Of a stretch of 64,000 bases of DNA, positions 7,723-16,270 are shown piece by piece. The position numbers and the translations under genes were made by a program. The number at the start of each line of letters is the position of its first letter. Position 1 is the first letter of the stretch. Under the pieces are notes generated by a model, which was not told the DNA's origin, did not search any database, and was given only the letters and a program-made list of their open reading frames with translations. This stretch comes from Arthrobacter sp. zg-Y20 (lineage in GTDB: Bacteria > Actinomycetota > Actinomycetes > Actinomycetales > Micrococcaceae), in the NCBI RefSeq assembly GCF_030142075.1, contig NZ_CP126241.1, forward strand, positions 682,001-746,000. The letters are read 5' to 3'.

Positions 7723-8886
7723 ATGAGCGCATCACAACCGGACCAGACGGAACGGCACCCCGACCACACCAGGCCTGCCCGGTACTGGAGCGGCGCACTT
7801 GGCCATGCCGGCCAGCGCTCTGCCCAGATCCTGTTGATCCTGCTGCTGGTATCCGTCGCCGTGTACGGGCTGATGCAGATCACCCTGGTGGTGATCCCGG
7901 TGCTGCTGGCCCTGATCCTGGGTGCGGCTATTGCCCCGTTCGTCAACTGGCTGCGGCGGAAGGGCTGGCCCAGCGCCTTGGCCACAGGCCTTTCCTTCCT
8001 GCTCCTGCTGGCCGTCTTCGGCGGACTGATCACCGGGATTGTCTTCGCCATCCGCAGCGAATGGTCCTCACTGGTGGATCAGGCCGTGCAGGGCTTCGAA
8101 AAGCTCTATGACTTTGTGGAGAACGGGCCGCTGCCCATAGATGACAACATGCTGCGCAGCGCGCGTGACAGTGCCATTGACTTCGCCACCAGCAGCACCG
8201 TCAGCAACGGCGCGCTTGCAGGCCTCTCCGCAGCCACGTCCTTCGCCACCGGTTTCCTGCTGATGGCCGTGGTGCTGTTCTACTTCCTCAAGGACGGGGA
8301 CCGCATTTGGGCCTTCTTCCTGCGGCTGTTCCCGGACGACCGGCGGGACAAAGCCCGTTTGTCCGGCTTCCGGGTCATGGAAGTGCTGGGCGGCTACATC
8401 CGCGGAACCGCCATCGTGGCGATGGTTGACGCCGTGTGCATCGGTGCGGCCCTGTTCTTCCTGGGTGTGCCGCTGGCCCTGCCCTTGACCGTCATTGTTT
8501 TTGTCGGGTCGTTCATTCCGCTGGTCGGTGCCACGGCGGCCGGTGTCTTTGCCGCGCTGATTGCCCTGGTGGCCAACGGTCCCGTGGTCGCCCTGATTGT
8601 GGTGATCGTGATCATCCTGGTGAACCAGCTGGAAGGCAACTTCCTCCAGCCCGTGGTGATGGGCAAGTCGCTGAGCATCCATGCCCTGGTCATCCTGCTG
8701 GCGCTGACCGCCGGCACCATCCTCGCCGGCATCATCGGTGCCATCCTGGCTGTCCCCATCGCCGCCGTCGGCTGGGCCGTTATCAAGGTGTGGACGGGGG
8801 AGGACACCGGCGAGGACATCGAAGAAGCCGGTGAGATCCCAAACCCGGAGGACCAGCCCGAAATGGAATCGGCCGAAAAGCACTGA
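7723..8886 (+). CDS. AI-2E family transporter
   Basis: A membrane protein of about 387 residues in the AI-2E/UPF0118 permease family (AI-2 exporters, Na+/H+ antiporters and undefined carriers). It has around eight hydrophobic helices and the conserved region VPLALPLTVIVFVGSFIPLVGATAAG. A NQLEGNFLQPVVMGKSL segment near residue 300 is typical of the family. Termini are charged and probably cytosolic. The frame opens at ATG 7699, overlapping the ligase gene, but ATG 7723 has a weak GGAAAAGAG site upstream and is preferred. Transport substrate unknown. Co-transcription with the acyl-CoA ligase is likely from spacing but need not mean shared function. Confidence 0.85.
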   Translation: MSASQPDQTERHPDHTRPARYWSGALGHAGQRSAQILLILLLVSVAVYGLMQITLVVIPVLLALILGAAIAPFVNWLRRKGWPSALATGLSFLLLLAVFGGLITGIVFAIRSEWSSLVDQAVQGFEKLYDFVENGPLPIDDNMLRSARDSAIDFATSSTVSNGALAGLSAATSFATGFLLMAVVLFYFLKDGDRIWAFFLRLFPDDRRDKARLSGFRVMEVLGGYIRGTAIVAMVDAVCIGAALFFLGVPLALPLTVIVFVGSFIPLVGATAAGVFAALIALVANGPVVALIVVIVIILVNQLEGNFLQPVVMGKSLSIHALVILLALTAGTILAGIIGAILAVPIAAVGWAVIKVWTGEDTGEDIEEAGEIPNPEDQPEMESAEKH

Positions 8887-8909
8887 CCCGGAAAGGATCC
8901 GCGCCGACC

Positions 8910-9485
8910 ATGAAGGCCCTGCCTGTAGAACCGAGCAACGCACCGGTGGCCATCGGCGTGCGGATCCGTTCCGCCCGCCAGGCGCGGAGGATGACCATCG
9001 GGCAGGTGGCTGAGGCCACCGGCCTGACCAAGGGATTCCTCAGCCGGGTGGAGCGGGACCTCACCTCGCCGTCCGTCGCGTCATTGCTCACCCTGTGCCA
9101 GGTGCTGTCCATCTCCATCGGCGAGCTGTTTTCCGCGCCGGAGACCCACGTGACCCGCTGGGACGAGGCCCCGAAGATTCACTTGGGCGGGGAGGGCATT
9201 GAGGAACGGCTGCTCACCGCGCGCACCGAGCGCCGGGTGCAGATAGTGCGCTCCGTCATTGAACCGGGCGGTTCCGGGGAGGCGGACCTCTACTCGGTGG
9301 ACTGCGACGTCGAGGTGCTGCACGTGGTCCAGGGCACCTTCGAACTCATCCTGGGGCACGAGTCCATGGAACTGGGCACGGGCGACACCGTGACGTTCCC
9401 CGGGCGCGAGCCGCATTCCTGGCGCAACCCGTCCCGGGAAGAAACCGTTGTGCTCTGGACCCTGGTCAGCCCCGGCGGTTCCTAG
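8910..9485 (+). CDS. XRE-cupin transcriptional regulator
   Basis: A 191-residue regulator. Residues about 12-70 form an XRE helix-turn-helix (RSARQARRMTIGQVAEATG...FLSRVERD, with the usual TLxQLCQ-like ending LCQVLSISIGELF). Residues about 110-185 are a small cupin domain expected to bind a ligand. This layout matches PuuR-like and other catabolic regulators. It lies 24 bp after the permease gene. Its last 4 bases overlap the convergent FAD monooxygenase gene. The nearby ureohydrolase/ThDP gene pair would fit a PuuR-like regulator of guanidino or polyamine catabolism, but the monooxygenase is an equally close target; this is inference from proximity. Confidence 0.88.
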   Translation: MKALPVEPSNAPVAIGVRIRSARQARRMTIGQVAEATGLTKGFLSRVERDLTSPSVASLLTLCQVLSISIGELFSAPETHVTRWDEAPKIHLGGEGIEERLLTARTERRVQIVRSVIEPGGSGEADLYSVDCDVEVLHVVQGTFELILGHESMELGTGDTVTFPGREPHSWRNPSREETVVLWTLVSPGGS

Positions 9486-11164
9486 GCGCTGACAGCGGTG
9501 CTGTCGGCGGTCCCGGTCAGGTCCTCGAGGTATTCGACGGCGCTGCTTAGGTCCCGGCCTGCGGAACGGTAGCCCACATAGCCGTCGGGGCGGACCACGA
9601 GCAGTTCGGCCCGGCGCGGGCTGAGGCCCAGGCGGTGGAACGCCAGCCCGCTGACATCCTTGATGATGCCGGCGTCGTCCGCAATCAGGCTGCTGCCGGC
9701 GGTGAGCTGCCGGACGTTCAGCAGGCCCGCGAGCTGCGGCAGGGCAGCGGCGAGCCGCGCCGGTGCGTCCTGCGGCCAGCCGGGCCCGCAGAGGAGCACG
9801 GAGAAGCCGGGCGTGGCCAGGAGGTCCTGCAGCCGGCGCTCCCGGTCCTGGTAGATGACGTCGGCGTCGGGCAGCCGGTCACCGGGGCGGGGTCCGCGGG
9901 ACAGTGCTGCCGGGAACCGTGAGGCTCCGGAGTCCACCACGCTGCTGCCGCGGTAGTTGACATTCAGCTGGGACATGGAGCGGAAGAGGCGGGAGCGCAG
10001 CCCGTCCCAGGCCATGGCCTTAGGGGCGACGGCGGGCAGCAGCTTGGTGCGGGGGAGCTTCTTCAGGCCGTTGCGGCTGGTGGCCAGCTTGAAAACGCGG
10101 TCCGTGGTGGAAACGACTTCCTGGCCTACGGGCCGCCGCTCGGCGTGGTAACTGTCGATCAGCTCTTCGCTGGCCAGTCCGCGGGCACCCAGTGCGAGCT
10201 TCCAGCCCAGGTTCAGGGCGTCCTGGATGCCGGTGTTCATGCCCTGCGCGGCCACGGGGGAGTGGACGTGTGCGGCGTCGCCGGCCAGGAACACGGAGCC
10301 CCGCTGGAAGTATTCCGCCATCTGGTGCGACAGCCGGAAAGTGCTGATCCACTTCGGATCGCGGACGGTCAGCTGTCCGTGCGTGAAGGTGTCCGCCATG
10401 CCCTGGAGGGTTTCAAGCGTTGTCGGACGATGCGGCGGCTTGATGCCGATCATCCGCCAGGTGGCCGGTCCGCCGAGCGGGAACAGGAACAGGAAACCGT
10501 CTTCGGTGGGGTAGGAGTGCACCGTTTCGGGTTCGGCGCCGTCAATTTCGACATCGGCCAGGATGAAGGTGTCGGGGTAGGCCCCGCCGCGCCAATCCAT
10601 GCCGGCCTTGGCTCGGACGGTGCTGTCGGCCCCGTCTGCGCCGACAACGTAGCGCGCACGGATGCGTTCGATTCCGCGGTCCATCCGCTGGATCTTGGCT
10701 TCCATGCCGGCAAAGGGATCCTCGGGGTCCAGCCGCTCCAGGTCCTGCAGTTCCGCTCCGCGTTCAATCCGTACGCGGCGGGAGAGCAGGTACTGCGTCA
10801 GGATGCGTTCGGTTTCCGTCTGGGACAGGAACAGCAGCTGCTGGAAAGCAGTATCGTCCATGCCGGTGTCGAACAGGTCCACTTCCAGCGTTTCCTCGGG
10901 CAGGTGCAAGTGCAGCTGCCGGGCGGGACGGCCGGCTGCCGCCAGTTCAGCGCTGACGCCGAAGGGCCGCAGTACCTCCAGCGTGCGGGGCTGGATGGCG
11001 ATGGCACGGGATTCGGTGCCCGGGCTCTGCCGCCGGTCAATGATGCGGAAGCTCGCGCCGAAGGCGCTGAGTTGGGCGGCGAGCGCCAGCCCCGTGGGGC
11101 CCGCGCCCACAATCAGGACGTCGACGTCGTAGTTCGGGTCTGCGCTGTTATCGTGGGCCGCCAT
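9482..11164 (-). CDS. FAD-dependent aromatic monooxygenase (PheA/TfdB type)
   Basis: A 560-residue class A flavoprotein monooxygenase. It has the N-terminal Rossmann motif VLIVGAGPTGLALA near residue 17, the mid-protein DG motif VVGADGADSTVR near 172, and the FAD ribityl motif FLAGDAAHVHSPVAAQGMNTGIQDA near 295. The C-terminal thioredoxin-like extension (about 430-555) is characteristic of phenol or chlorophenol hydroxylase relatives and rifampicin monooxygenases. Such enzymes hydroxylate aromatic rings using NAD(P)H and O2. The ATG at 11164 begins a short hydrophilic leader. The gene is convergent with the XRE-cupin regulator and divergent from the ureohydrolase gene. Substrate unknown. Confidence 0.88.
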   Translation of the reverse strand: MAAHDNSADPNYDVDVLIVGAGPTGLALAAQLSAFGASFRIIDRRQSPGTESRAIAIQPRTLEVLRPFGVSAELAAAGRPARQLHLHLPEETLEVDLFDTGMDDTAFQQLLFLSQTETERILTQYLLSRRVRIERGAELQDLERLDPEDPFAGMEAKIQRMDRGIERIRARYVVGADGADSTVRAKAGMDWRGGAYPDTFILADVEIDGAEPETVHSYPTEDGFLFLFPLGGPATWRMIGIKPPHRPTTLETLQGMADTFTHGQLTVRDPKWISTFRLSHQMAEYFQRGSVFLAGDAAHVHSPVAAQGMNTGIQDALNLGWKLALGARGLASEELIDSYHAERRPVGQEVVSTTDRVFKLATSRNGLKKLPRTKLLPAVAPKAMAWDGLRSRLFRSMSQLNVNYRGSSVVDSGASRFPAALSRGPRPGDRLPDADVIYQDRERRLQDLLATPGFSVLLCGPGWPQDAPARLAAALPQLAGLLNVRQLTAGSSLIADDAGIIKDVSGLAFHRLGLSPRRAELLVVRPDGYVGYRSAGRDLSSAVEYLEDLTGTADSTAVSA

Positions 11165-11223
11165 GCCTTCAGCCTAGTCTTGACCGCGAGCGCAGTTCCA
11201 CTTTAGCCTTTCGGTAAACATTT

Positions 11224-11241
11224 GATTACCTGCAGATAACC
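11224..11241. promoter_or_regulatory. Imperfect 18-bp palindrome in divergent promoter region
   Basis: GATTACCTGCAGATAACC is symmetric about CTGCAG at 14 of 18 positions. It sits in the 156-bp gap between the divergent monooxygenase and ureohydrolase genes, where an operator would be expected. Regulator identity is unknown; the XRE-cupin protein is a candidate. Confidence 0.35.
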
Positions 11242-11320
11242 GCGGGTAACCGCCGCACACAACCGCCGCACACCACCACCGCACCGGGGCAAGGACGCCC
11301 CGGGGATCCCGGAGACACCC

Positions 11321-12289
11321 ATGGATGAGCTTCCCCGCGTCAGCGCCAACGGCAACACCGGGCCGGTGGACGCGGCGCGGATCCCCCGGTATGCCGGAGC
11401 GGCGACCTTCGCCCGCCTGCCGCGCCTGGACCAGGTGGACCGTGCCGAGGTGGCCGTGGTGGGGGTTCCCTTCGACAGCGGGGTGTCCTACCGGCCGGGG
11501 GCGCGTTTCGGCGCCAACCACGTCCGGGAGGCCAGCCGCCTGCTGCGCCCCTATCACCCGGCGCTGGATGCCTCGCCGTTCGCGAACCTGCAGGTGGCCG
11601 ACGCCGGCGACATGGCCGTGAATCCCTTTGACATCAACGAGGCCATCGAAACCATCCAGCAGCACGCGCTGGACCTGACGGCGTCCGGAAGCAGGCTGCT
11701 GACCCTGGGCGGTGACCACACCATTGCCCTGCCGCTGCTGCGTGCAGCATCCGAACGTGCGGGGCAGCCGGTGGCGCTGCTGCACTTTGATGCCCATCTG
11801 GACACCTGGGACACCTACTTCGGCGCCGAATACACCCACGGAACGCCGTTCCGCCGGGCGGTGGAGGAAGGCATCCTGGACACCGAGGCAATATCCCATG
11901 TGGGCACCCGCGGGCCGCTCTACGGCAAAAAGGACCTTGAGGAGGACCGCCGGTTCGGGTTCGGCATTGTGACCTCTTCGGATGTTTTCCGGCAGGGGGT
12001 GGATGAGGTGGTGGACAGGTTGCGCAGCCGCATCGGCTCCCGTCCGCTGTACGTGTCCGTGGACATTGACGTCTTGGACCCGGCCCACGCGCCGGGCACC
12101 GGCACTCCGGAAGCCGGCGGCATCACCAGCCGGGAACTGCTGGAGATCCTGCGCGGACTGCGCGGCCTGAACCTGGTGGGCGCCGACGTCGTCGAAGTAG
12201 CTCCCGCCTACGACCACGCCGACATTACGGCGGTGGCCGCCTCGCACGTGGCCTATGACCTGATCACCCTGATGGGACTGTCCGCATGA
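11321..12289 (+). CDS. Agmatinase/guanidinobutyrase-type ureohydrolase
   Basis: A 322-residue ureohydrolase that cleaves a guanidino compound to urea and an amine using a binuclear Mn2+ centre. All metal-ligand motifs are present: [11 protein letters not shown] near residue 130, [11 protein letters not shown] near 154, and [21 protein letters not shown] near 247. The enzyme has agmatinase-family length, but family members also act on 4-guanidinobutyrate, guanidinopropionate and related substrates. The gene overlaps the ThDP-enzyme gene by 4 bp (ATGA), so the two are translated together. An associated 2-ketoarginine decarboxylase-like function for that partner would favour 4-guanidinobutyrate over agmatine, but this is inference. 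Confidence 0.9.
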   Translation: MDELPRVSANGNTGPVDAARIPRYAGAATFARLPRLDQVDRAEVAVVGVPFDSGVSYRPGARFGANHVREASRLLRPYHPALDASPFANLQVADAGDMAVNPFDINEAIETIQQHALDLTASGSRLLTLGGDHTIALPLLRAASERAGQPVALLHFDAHLDTWDTYFGAEYTHGTPFRRAVEEGILDTEAISHVGTRGPLYGKKDLEEDRRFGFGIVTSSDVFRQGVDEVVDRLRSRIGSRPLYVSVDIDVLDPAHAPGTGTPEAGGITSRELLEILRGLRGLNLVGADVVEVAPAYDHADITAVAASHVAYDLITLMGLSA

Positions 12290-13956
12290 GCGCCGACGCT
12301 GCCGCCAACCCTTCCGCTGCGTCCTCCGCACCCGTGCGCAACGGCGGGGACCTGGTGGTGGAAACCCTTGAAGCACTCGGTGCCACCACGGTCTTCGGGA
12401 TCCCCGGCCAGCACGCCCTGGGCCTCTTTGACGCGCTGTCCCGCTCCCGGCTGGAGTTCATCTCCTCCCGGGTGGAGAACAATTCGGCGTTCGCCGCCGA
12501 CGGCTTTTCCCGGGCCACCGGGCAGGTGGGGGTGCTGTTCCTCTCCACCGGGCCGGGCGCGCTGACCTCCCTGGCCGGGCTCCAGGAAGCCTATGCCACC
12601 GGTGTGCCGATGATCGTGGTGGCCAGCCAGCTTCCCATTGACGGCCTGGGCGCCCGCCGTCGCGGCATGCTGCACCAGCTTGATGACCAGAAGGCATCGG
12701 CGGCCAACGTCACCAAGAGCCAGCGGCTGATCCAGCACGCCTCCGGCATCCCGTCCGCTATCCAGGATGCGTGGACCGAGGCCATTTCCGCACCGATGGG
12801 TCCGGTGTGGATCGAGGTGCCGCAGAACGTGCTGCTGAATCCGGTGATGGTTCCGGCCGTGGAAGATGCGCTGGCCGAGCCGTTCGACAACCCGCCGCGC
12901 AGCGAGCTGGTGAAGGAGGCTGTCCGCTGGCTCGGTGTTGCCCGGCGTCCGGCAGTTATTGCCGGCGGCGGCGTGCGCCGCAGCGGCGCCGAAGCCCAGC
13001 TGCTCTCCATTGCCGGGAAACTCCATGCCCCGGTGATCTGCACCCCCGGCGGCAACGGAGCCTTCCCCTGGAACCATCCGCTGTCGCTGCAGTCCTGGGT
13101 GGAGGACCGGCACACGACGGACGTGCTGGAGGACGCCGACGTCCTCCTGGTCATCGGTTCCTCCCTGGGCGAGGTGACCTCCAACTACTTCACCATGGCT
13201 CCGCGTGGCCGGATCATCCAGATTGACGCCGAGCCCCGGGTGCTGGAGTCCAACCGGCCGGCACTGGGTATCCGGGCCGACGCGCGGCAAGCACTTCAAG
13301 CACTGGACCAGGCGCTGCCGCAGGCCGCCGTCCTGCCGGACTGGCACGGCCAGGCGGCGGAGGACCTGGTGGCCGAAACCCTGGCGCGGGTGCAGTCGAG
13401 GCTGGACAGCCAGGATCTGGGCATGGAGCGGCAGTTCATGGCAGATATCCGGGCGGCCGTACCCGAGACGATGCAGACCTACTGGGATATGACCATTTCC
13501 GCCTACTGGGCCTGGAGCTGCTGGGACGCTAAGGCCGGGGCCTTCCACTCCGCCCAGGGTGCCGGCGGGCTGGGCTACGGCTTTCCGGGGGCAATTGGCG
13601 GAGCCGTGGGGCTCGGGGAACGGGTCCTGGCAGTATCCGGGGACGGGTCGGCCATGTACTCAATCGCGGAACTGGCTACCGCCCGGCAGCATCACCTGCC
13701 GGTGACCTGGCTGATCGTGGACGACGGCGGCTACGGCATCCTGCGCGAATACATGGAGGATGCCTTCGGCAAGGCCACCGCCACGGAGCTGGCCGGGCCC
13801 GACTTCGTCAAGCTGGCCGAATCGTTCGGCGTCCCGGCCCGCCGTTGCGCTCCCGGCGGAATCCGTACGGCCCTGGAAGAATCTTTCGCTGCGGAAGGCC
13901 CCAACGTGGTGGTGGTGGAGGCGCGGATAGGCCTCTTTGCTCCCACCCACCTCTGA
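12286..13956 (+). CDS. Thiamine diphosphate-dependent enzyme (acetolactate synthase/decarboxylase-like)
   Basis: A 556-residue ThDP enzyme with the standard three-domain order: pyrimidine-binding domain (about 20-185), central domain (205-340) and PP-binding domain (380-540). The activating glutamate occurs in [16 protein letters not shown] near residue 64. The ThDP motif begins [17 protein letters not shown] near 448, but the usual NN pair that helps bind Mg2+ reads DD (LIVDDGGYG). The length fits acetolactate synthase, benzoylformate decarboxylase and AruI-type 2-ketoarginine decarboxylases. Coupling to a ureohydrolase makes a 2-ketoarginine or other guanidino-oxoacid decarboxylase attractive. 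It is probably not the housekeeping IlvB because no IlvN follows. Confidence 0.85.
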   Translation: MSADAAANPSAASSAPVRNGGDLVVETLEALGATTVFGIPGQHALGLFDALSRSRLEFISSRVENNSAFAADGFSRATGQVGVLFLSTGPGALTSLAGLQEAYATGVPMIVVASQLPIDGLGARRRGMLHQLDDQKASAANVTKSQRLIQHASGIPSAIQDAWTEAISAPMGPVWIEVPQNVLLNPVMVPAVEDALAEPFDNPPRSELVKEAVRWLGVARRPAVIAGGGVRRSGAEAQLLSIAGKLHAPVICTPGGNGAFPWNHPLSLQSWVEDRHTTDVLEDADVLLVIGSSLGEVTSNYFTMAPRGRIIQIDAEPRVLESNRPALGIRADARQALQALDQALPQAAVLPDWHGQAAEDLVAETLARVQSRLDSQDLGMERQFMADIRAAVPETMQTYWDMTISAYWAWSCWDAKAGAFHSAQGAGGLGYGFPGAIGGAVGLGERVLAVSGDGSAMYSIAELATARQHHLPVTWLIVDDGGYGILREYMEDAFGKATATELAGPDFVKLAESFGVPARRCAPGGIRTALEESFAAEGPNVVVVEARIGLFAPTHL

Positions 13957-13977
13957 CATGACACAAAGCGGTTTAGT

Positions 13978-14024
13978 TAGTTGACCTAGGTAAACAATGT
14001 TCGTATAGTTGCCTAGGTCAACTA
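13978..14024. promoter_or_regulatory. MarR-type operator pair
   Basis: TAGTTGACCTAGG at 13978-13990 and its exact reverse complement CCTAGGTCAACTA at 14012-14024 are separated by 21 bases. Each copy is also nearly palindromic around CCTAGG. The sites lie directly upstream of the MarR regulator start, as expected for autorepression of the MarR-MFS operon. Confidence 0.7.
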
Positions 14025-14051
14025 TCAATATTGTTTCGGAGGCGGCCTGCT

Positions 14052-14570
14052 TTGCCCGTACAGCAACACACGGCAGAAGAGCTGGTTCGCAGTGTTTTTG
14101 CCCTCCAGCGTTCGCTGCGGGCCCTCACCCACCACAGCATCCTCGACGGCGGTCCCGGCATCGCACTGCAGGGCGTCATGCGGATGATCGGCGAAGACGG
14201 TGAGCTGCGCGCCACTGAACTGGCCGCGAAACTGGGAATCGGCGCCGCTGGACTGAGCCGGCATGTCGCCGAACTCGAGGAGCTCGGGTACGTCCACCGC
14301 CGCCCCCATCCGCAGGATCGCCGGGCCAACCTGATCCGCCTCTCCGAACTGGGGGAGTCCGTCCTCGCCCAGTCCCTGAACCGGCGGGCCGCCGTCCTGC
14401 AGCAGACGCTGTCGGAGTGGTCCGAGGAACAGGCCCAGCTGGCCTCCGAGTCCATCGGGGCGCTCTCCGAATCCCTCCTTACCTCCCTCCGTACGGCCGC
14501 GCCGGGCACCACCGGCCCCGCCGTCGGAACCTCCACACACCTATCTCCGCAGGAGCAAGCAACTAAGTGA
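14052..14570 (+). CDS. MarR family transcriptional regulator
   Basis: A 172-residue winged-helix regulator. The MarR HTH covers residues about 45-105 (ELRATELAAKLGIGAAGLSRHVAELEELGYVHRRPHPQDRR), and the wing motif PHPQDRRANLIRLSE is clear. The TTG start at 14052 sits 9 bases after GGAGG; a longer reading from TTG 14031 would place that site inside the gene. It overlaps the following MFS exporter by 4 bp (GTGA), the typical layout of an efflux operon that is derepressed when a phenolic or other ligand binds MarR. The exporter and the convergent polyketide genes make an endogenous phenolic product a plausible ligand. Confidence 0.88.
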   Translation: MPVQQHTAEELVRSVFALQRSLRALTHHSILDGGPGIALQGVMRMIGEDGELRATELAAKLGIGAAGLSRHVAELEELGYVHRRPHPQDRRANLIRLSELGESVLAQSLNRRAAVLQQTLSEWSEEQAQLASESIGALSESLLTSLRTAAPGTTGPAVGTSTHLSPQEQATK

Positions 14571-16258
14571 GCGAAACAAAAACCGCCCGGAAGAAACACG
14601 TCCCCGGGGAAATGAGCCACCGCCAGATCCTCCAGGCCCTCACCGGCCTGCTCGCCGCACTGTTCACGGCGATGCTGAGCACCACCATCGTGGCCAACGC
14701 GCTGCCCACCATCATGGGCGAGCTGCACGGCACCCAGACCGACTTCGCCTGGGTCGTCACCGCCGCACTGCTGGCCAACGCGGTCAGCACACCCATCTGG
14801 GGCAAGCTCGCTGACCTGTTCAACAAAAAAGTACTGGTGCAGCTGAGCATCATCGTCTTCGTGGCCGGCTCCGTGCTGGCAGGGTTCTCCGAATCCATGC
14901 CGCTGCTGCTCACCGCGCGGGTGATCCAGGGCCTGGGCATGGGCGGCCTGACTGCCCTGGCGCAGGCGATCATCGGCTCAATCATCCCGCCGCGCGAGCG
15001 CGGCCGGTACTCCGGGTACATGGGTGCGGTCATGGCCGTCGCCACCGCCGGCGGCCCGCTGCTGGGCGGCTTCATCGTAGACAGCCCGCTGGGCTGGCGC
15101 TGGACCTTCTTCCTCTGCGTCCCGCTCGCCGTCATCGCGCTGATCCTGCTCCAGTTCACCCTGCGCCTGGAACACGTGCGCCGTCCGGCCCGGATCGACT
15201 GGCTCGGATCCATCCTGCTCACCGCCGGCGTCTCCCTGCTGCTGATCTGGGTTTCGTTTGCCGGCAAGGAGGACTACTACGAGTGGGCCTCCTGGGAAAC
15301 CGCCGCCATGGTGGGCGGCTCCGTGATCCTGCTGGCACTGCTGGTCCTGGTGGAGTCCAAGGTTTCCGAACCCATCATCCCGCTCAAGATCATCAGCCAG
15401 CGCACCACCGCGCTGGCCATCCTGGCCTCCGTGGCCGTGGGTATCGCCATGTTCGGTTCCACCACCTTCCTGGGCCAGTACTTCCAGTTGGCCCGCGGCT
15501 TCAGCCCCACCGAAGCCGGACTGCTGATGCTGCCCATGATCGCGGGCAACCTGCTCGGATCGGTCGGTTCCGGCCTGCTGATCACCCGCTTCGGTAAGTG
15601 GAAGCGCTTCCTGGTCATCGGCACCATCCTGGTCATCATCGGCACGGCGCTGGCCGGCACCATCGACCATGAAACCCAGATGGTCCTGGTCAGCCTGTTT
15701 ATCTTCGTCCTCGGTGTGGGCATGGGCCTGCTGATGCAGAACCTTGTCCTTGCAGTCCAGAACACCGTCAAGGTCACGGAGGTTGGCTCGGCCAGCGCCT
15801 CCATCGCCTTCTTCCGCACCGTCGGCGGCGCCATCGGCGTTTCCGTGCTGGGTGCCGTACTCTCCAGCTCGGTCAGCCGCCGGGTGAGCGAGGAACTGAC
15901 CAACGCCGGCATCCCGACCAGCGGGGGCACCACCGCCACGCTGGACCTTGCCCAGCTGCCGCCGCAGATCCAGGACTTCTTCCGCATCGCATATGCCGAG
16001 GGCACCGCGGACATCTTCCGGATTGCCGCTGTAGTCTCCGTGGTTGCGCTGGTGGCCGTGCTGTTCATCAAGGAGCAGGCCCTGCGCCGTACCCTGGACG
16101 TCAAGCCGACCACCGGCAACCCGGTGGAGCCGGGCCTCACCGGCGGTACGGAAATACTCCAGACCGGGGCCATGTCCGCCGTGCAGGCTGACGATGTCCA
16201 GGCCAAGGACACCATGGCAACGGACGCCCCCGCGGAGGATGCCGCAACCCGGAAGTAA
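14567..16258 (+). CDS. MFS drug exporter (DHA2/EmrB type)
   Basis: A 563-residue proton-driven exporter of the 14-helix DHA2 family. It shows motif C/D1-like segments (TAMLSTTIVANALPTIMGEL near residue 30) and motif A-like WGKLADLFNKK near 75. ARVIQGLGMGGLTALAQAIIGSIIPPRERGRYSGYMG near 120 and GGPLLGGFIVDSPLGWRW near 157 are also family hallmarks. The C-terminal 60 residues are hydrophilic and cytosolic. GTG 14567 overlaps the MarR stop. It is likely regulated by that MarR protein. The gene ends 12 bp from the convergent polyketide-cluster monooxygenase, consistent with export of the product, though general multidrug export is the default family role. Confidence 0.92.
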   Translation: MSETKTARKKHVPGEMSHRQILQALTGLLAALFTAMLSTTIVANALPTIMGELHGTQTDFAWVVTAALLANAVSTPIWGKLADLFNKKVLVQLSIIVFVAGSVLAGFSESMPLLLTARVIQGLGMGGLTALAQAIIGSIIPPRERGRYSGYMGAVMAVATAGGPLLGGFIVDSPLGWRWTFFLCVPLAVIALILLQFTLRLEHVRRPARIDWLGSILLTAGVSLLLIWVSFAGKEDYYEWASWETAAMVGGSVILLALLVLVESKVSEPIIPLKIISQRTTALAILASVAVGIAMFGSTTFLGQYFQLARGFSPTEAGLLMLPMIAGNLLGSVGSGLLITRFGKWKRFLVIGTILVIIGTALAGTIDHETQMVLVSLFIFVLGVGMGLLMQNLVLAVQNTVKVTEVGSASASIAFFRTVGGAIGVSVLGAVLSSSVSRRVSEELTNAGIPTSGGTTATLDLAQLPPQIQDFFRIAYAEGTADIFRIAAVVSVVALVAVLFIKEQALRRTLDVKPTTGNPVEPGLTGGTEILQTGAMSAVQADDVQAKDTMATDAPAEDAATRK

Positions 16259-16270
16259 CTCCCGCGGCAC

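Noticed and set aside
14978-16270. A 430-codon minus-strand frame opposite the MFS exporter
   Set aside because: Gly/Asp/Gln-rich antisense reading of hydrophobic helices, with no family similarity.
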